From the NCBI GenBank assembly GCA_936931335.1, contig CAKZIH010000245.1, forward strand, positions 1 through 6,300: a DNA stretch of 6,300 nt. The letters are read 5' to 3'. Below are positions 4,663 to 6,300 of the stretch, in pieces. How positions within the stretch are numbered: position 1 is the first letter of the stretch; every line of letters begins with the position of its first letter. The DNA comes from an uncultured Nostocoides sp. (GTDB lineage Bacteria > Actinomycetota > Actinomycetes > Actinomycetales > Dermatophilaceae). The notes below the pieces were generated by a model. That model ran no database searches. It was not told the origin of the DNA and worked only from the letters and a program-made list of their open reading frames with translations. A program made the translations under genes and the position numbers.

Positions 4663-6300
4663 TGGCGAGCACGCCGCCGCGCCGCTCCGGGCGCGCCCAG
4701 TCGAACCGTCGGCCCGATCACGCGGTGCGGACCCTGGTCGCCTTCTTCGTCTTGGTGGCGGCCCTCGCGGCCTTGCTCGCCGGGGCCAACTGGCGCGGCG
4801 ACGCGCAGTTGACCCCCAAGCTTGGTCTCGACCTCGAGGGCGGCACCCAGATGGTGTTGCAGCCCCGATTGGTCGGTAGCCAGCGGGCCACCACCGAACA
4901 GGTCAACCAGGCCCGCGACATCATCGCCGAGCGCGTGGACAGCCAGGGCGTGAGCGGCTCGGAGGTCACCACCCAGGGTGCCGACAACATCGTCGTGAGC
5001 ATGCCCGGTGACCCGACCCGCCAGCAGGAAGAGAACATCCGGCGCTCCTCCGCCCTGCAGTTCCGCCCGGTGCTCGAGGCGGCCGCCGGGGCCCCGCAGC
5101 CGACCCCGTCGGCCACCGACGGGTCCACCCCGGGTGCCTCGCCCTCAGGCAGCGAGTCCTCCTCAAGCACTTCGCGTACCAAGTCCAGTTCCGCGTCCAA
5201 GTCCAGCTCGGCGTCCAAGTCCAGCTCCGCGTCCAAGTCCAGCTCGGGCTCGGCCACCTCGTCCTCGTCCGCGACCGGTATGCCGCAGCCCGGCGGCGCC
5301 GCCACCGCGAGCAAGGCGGCATACGGCGACAGCGTCGAGAGTGGTTCCGGCGGCGCGGCTACCGTGCAGCCCGCGCGCTATCTGCCCGCCGCGGAGTCGA
5401 GCACCACCAGCTCCAGCAGCTCGGCAACCAGCCCCGCCTCCAGCACCACCAAGGCCTCCGGCTCCTCCAGCACCAGCCCCGCCGAGTCCACGTCCGGTAG
5501 CGAGTCGGCCTCCAGCCCGCCCGCTCCCACCAGCAAGCCCACCTCGGCCACCGACCCGGCGTGGGTCACCCCGGAACTCACCAAGGCCTTCGAGGACCTG
5601 GACTGCTCCAAGCCGGACGCGCTCGACAAGGTCGTTGACGACCAGGACAAGCCGCTGGTCACCTGCGACGTCGATAATTCCGCCAAGTACATCCTCGGCC
5701 CGGTTGTCGTCGGAGGCTCGGACATTAAGGACGCGGTCGCCGGCTACCAGCTCAGCCCCAACGGCCAGCCGACCAATGTCGTGGAGATCCAGCTCACCTT
5801 CGACTCGGCCGCCGCGAAGAAGTACGGCGACCTGAGCATCGAGATGCTCGCCCTGCCCAGCCCGCGCAACCAGCTCGCCTCCACCCTGGACTCCCGGGTC
5901 ATCGTCGCCCCGCAGTTCAACGAGGCCATCCCCAATGGCCAGGCGTCGATCACCGGTGGGTTCACCTATCAGGGCGCCCAGGATTTGGCGCAGCAGTTGA
6001 AGTTCGGAGCGTTGCCGATGTCCTTCGATCTGCAGACCCGCAGCCAGATCACCCCGACGCTGGGTGAGGAGCAGTTGCGCCTCGGTCTGCTCGCCGGTGT
6101 GATCGGTCTCGGCCTGGTCGTGCTCTATTCGCTCCTACAATATCGCGCCCTCGGTCTGGTCACCGTCGCCTCGATCATCGTGGCCGCGCTGCTCACCTAC
6201 CTGGTCGTCACAATCCTCGGTTGGGCGCAGAACTACCGCCTGGACATGGCCGGCGTCACGGGTCTGATCGTGGCCATCGGTGTCACCGCCGACTCCTTCA
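4662..6300 (+). CDS. secD: Protein translocase subunit SecD, N-terminal part
   Basis: SecD, with SecF, uses the proton gradient to pull preproteins out of the Sec channel on the outer face of the membrane. The frame is open to the window end, with 546 codons visible and the C-terminus missing. Visible in order: a basic N-terminus, TM1 (about 22-43), the D1 motif LGLDLEGGTQMVLQP (54-68), and the extracytoplasmic P1 domain with ALQFRPV (131-137) and KYILGPVVVGGSDI (342-355). A Ser/Thr/Ala/Pro-rich insertion (about 141-300) interrupts P1. Then come IVAPQFNEAIPNGQASITGGF (414-434), TM2 (about 472-492), TM3 (about 497-519) and the start of TM4. TM4 contains Asp544 in IGVTADSF, the likely equivalent of the proton-pathway Asp519 of E. 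coli SecD. Cys315 and Cys335 may form an external disulfide. GGGAG (4650-4654) lies 7 bases before the ATG, which overlaps the yajC stop. secF probably follows outside the window. Confidence 0.96.
   Translation, partial: MASTPPRRSGRAQSNRRPDHAVRTLVAFFVLVAALAALLAGANWRGDAQLTPKLGLDLEGGTQMVLQPRLVGSQRATTEQVNQARDIIAERVDSQGVSGSEVTTQGADNIVVSMPGDPTRQQEENIRRSSALQFRPVLEAAAGAPQPTPSATDGSTPGASPSGSESSSSTSRTKSSSASKSSSASKSSSASKSSSGSATSSSSATGMPQPGGAATASKAAYGDSVESGSGGAATVQPARYLPAAESSTTSSSSSATSPASSTTKASGSSSTSPAESTSGSESASSPPAPTSKPTSATDPAWVTPELTKAFEDLDCSKPDALDKVVDDQDKPLVTCDVDNSAKYILGPVVVGGSDIKDAVAGYQLSPNGQPTNVVEIQLTFDSAAAKKYGDLSIEMLALPSPRNQLASTLDSRVIVAPQFNEAIPNGQASITGGFTYQGAQDLAQQLKFGALPMSFDLQTRSQITPTLGEEQLRLGLLAGVIGLGLVVLYSLLQYRALGLVTVASIIVAALLTYLVVTILGWAQNYRLDMAGVTGLIVAIGVTADSF
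5181..5252 (+). repeat. 18-bp tandem repeat inside secD
   Basis: Four in-frame copies of an 18-base unit start at 5181, 5199, 5217 and 5235. They encode K-S-S-S-A-S three times, then K-S-S-S-G-S (residues 174-197). Copies differ mainly at third positions (AGT/AGC, TCC/TCG), and the fourth has diverged at its 3' end. Because the unit is a multiple of three, gain or loss of copies would keep the frame. The repeat lies within the predicted extracytoplasmic low-complexity insertion of SecD. Confidence 0.9.

Noticed and set aside
4718..5314. Minus-strand frame encoding repeated D-L-D-A-E-L units
   Set aside because: The repeat is the reverse complement of the SecD K-S-S-S-A-S tandem repeat. The frame lies wholly inside secD, with no sign of independent coding.
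1..6300. CRISPR array, tRNA/rRNA genes, insertion sequences or a defence/toxin system
   Set aside because: There are no spaced direct repeats, tRNA-like folds, transposase motifs or inverted-repeat-bounded segments. The whole window is accounted for by conserved core genes.

Overview
The window is high-GC DNA (visibly GC-rich, with strong G/C preference at third codon positions). It carries a gene order typical of Actinobacteria: pdxS (3' end) - pdxT - yebC - ruvC - ruvA - ruvB - yajC - secD (5' part). I recall the same order in Streptomyces, where secF, apt and relA usually follow. The sequence supports actinomycete origin; I would not name a genus. All genes lie on the + strand, and no gene-free stretch exceeds about 145 bases.

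Positions 1-954 hold the end of pdxS and all of pdxT, the two subunits of the DXP-independent PLP synthase. A 142-base spacer separates them and can fold into an unusually long hairpin. Positions 955-1791 hold a short spacer with a possible promoter and yebC, a TACO1/YebC-family factor. A strong two-tier hairpin directly after yebC is probably its terminator.

Positions 1840-4145 hold the Holliday-junction resolution operon ruvC-ruvA-ruvB. The genes overlap by 4 bases at both junctions (ATGA, then GTGA), so translation is probably coupled. Upstream of ruvC, a TAGGCT -10-like hexamer is followed by a near-consensus actinobacterial LexA (SOS) box over the expected transcription start. This fits DNA-damage induction of the resolvasome.

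Positions 4146-6300 hold a good candidate promoter (TTGGGA-N17-TAGACT), then yajC and secD, accessory components of the Sec translocase. yajC and secD overlap by one base. secD is open at the window edge, with 546 codons visible. Its extracytoplasmic P1 domain carries a roughly 160-residue Ser/Thr/Ala/Pro-rich insertion that includes an 18-bp tandem repeat.

I see no novel gene system. Every protein belongs to a known conserved family. The points worth a second look are regulatory or structural: the SOS operator, the pdxS-pdxT hairpin, the yebC terminator, the SecD low-complexity insertion, and two substitutions in RuvC.
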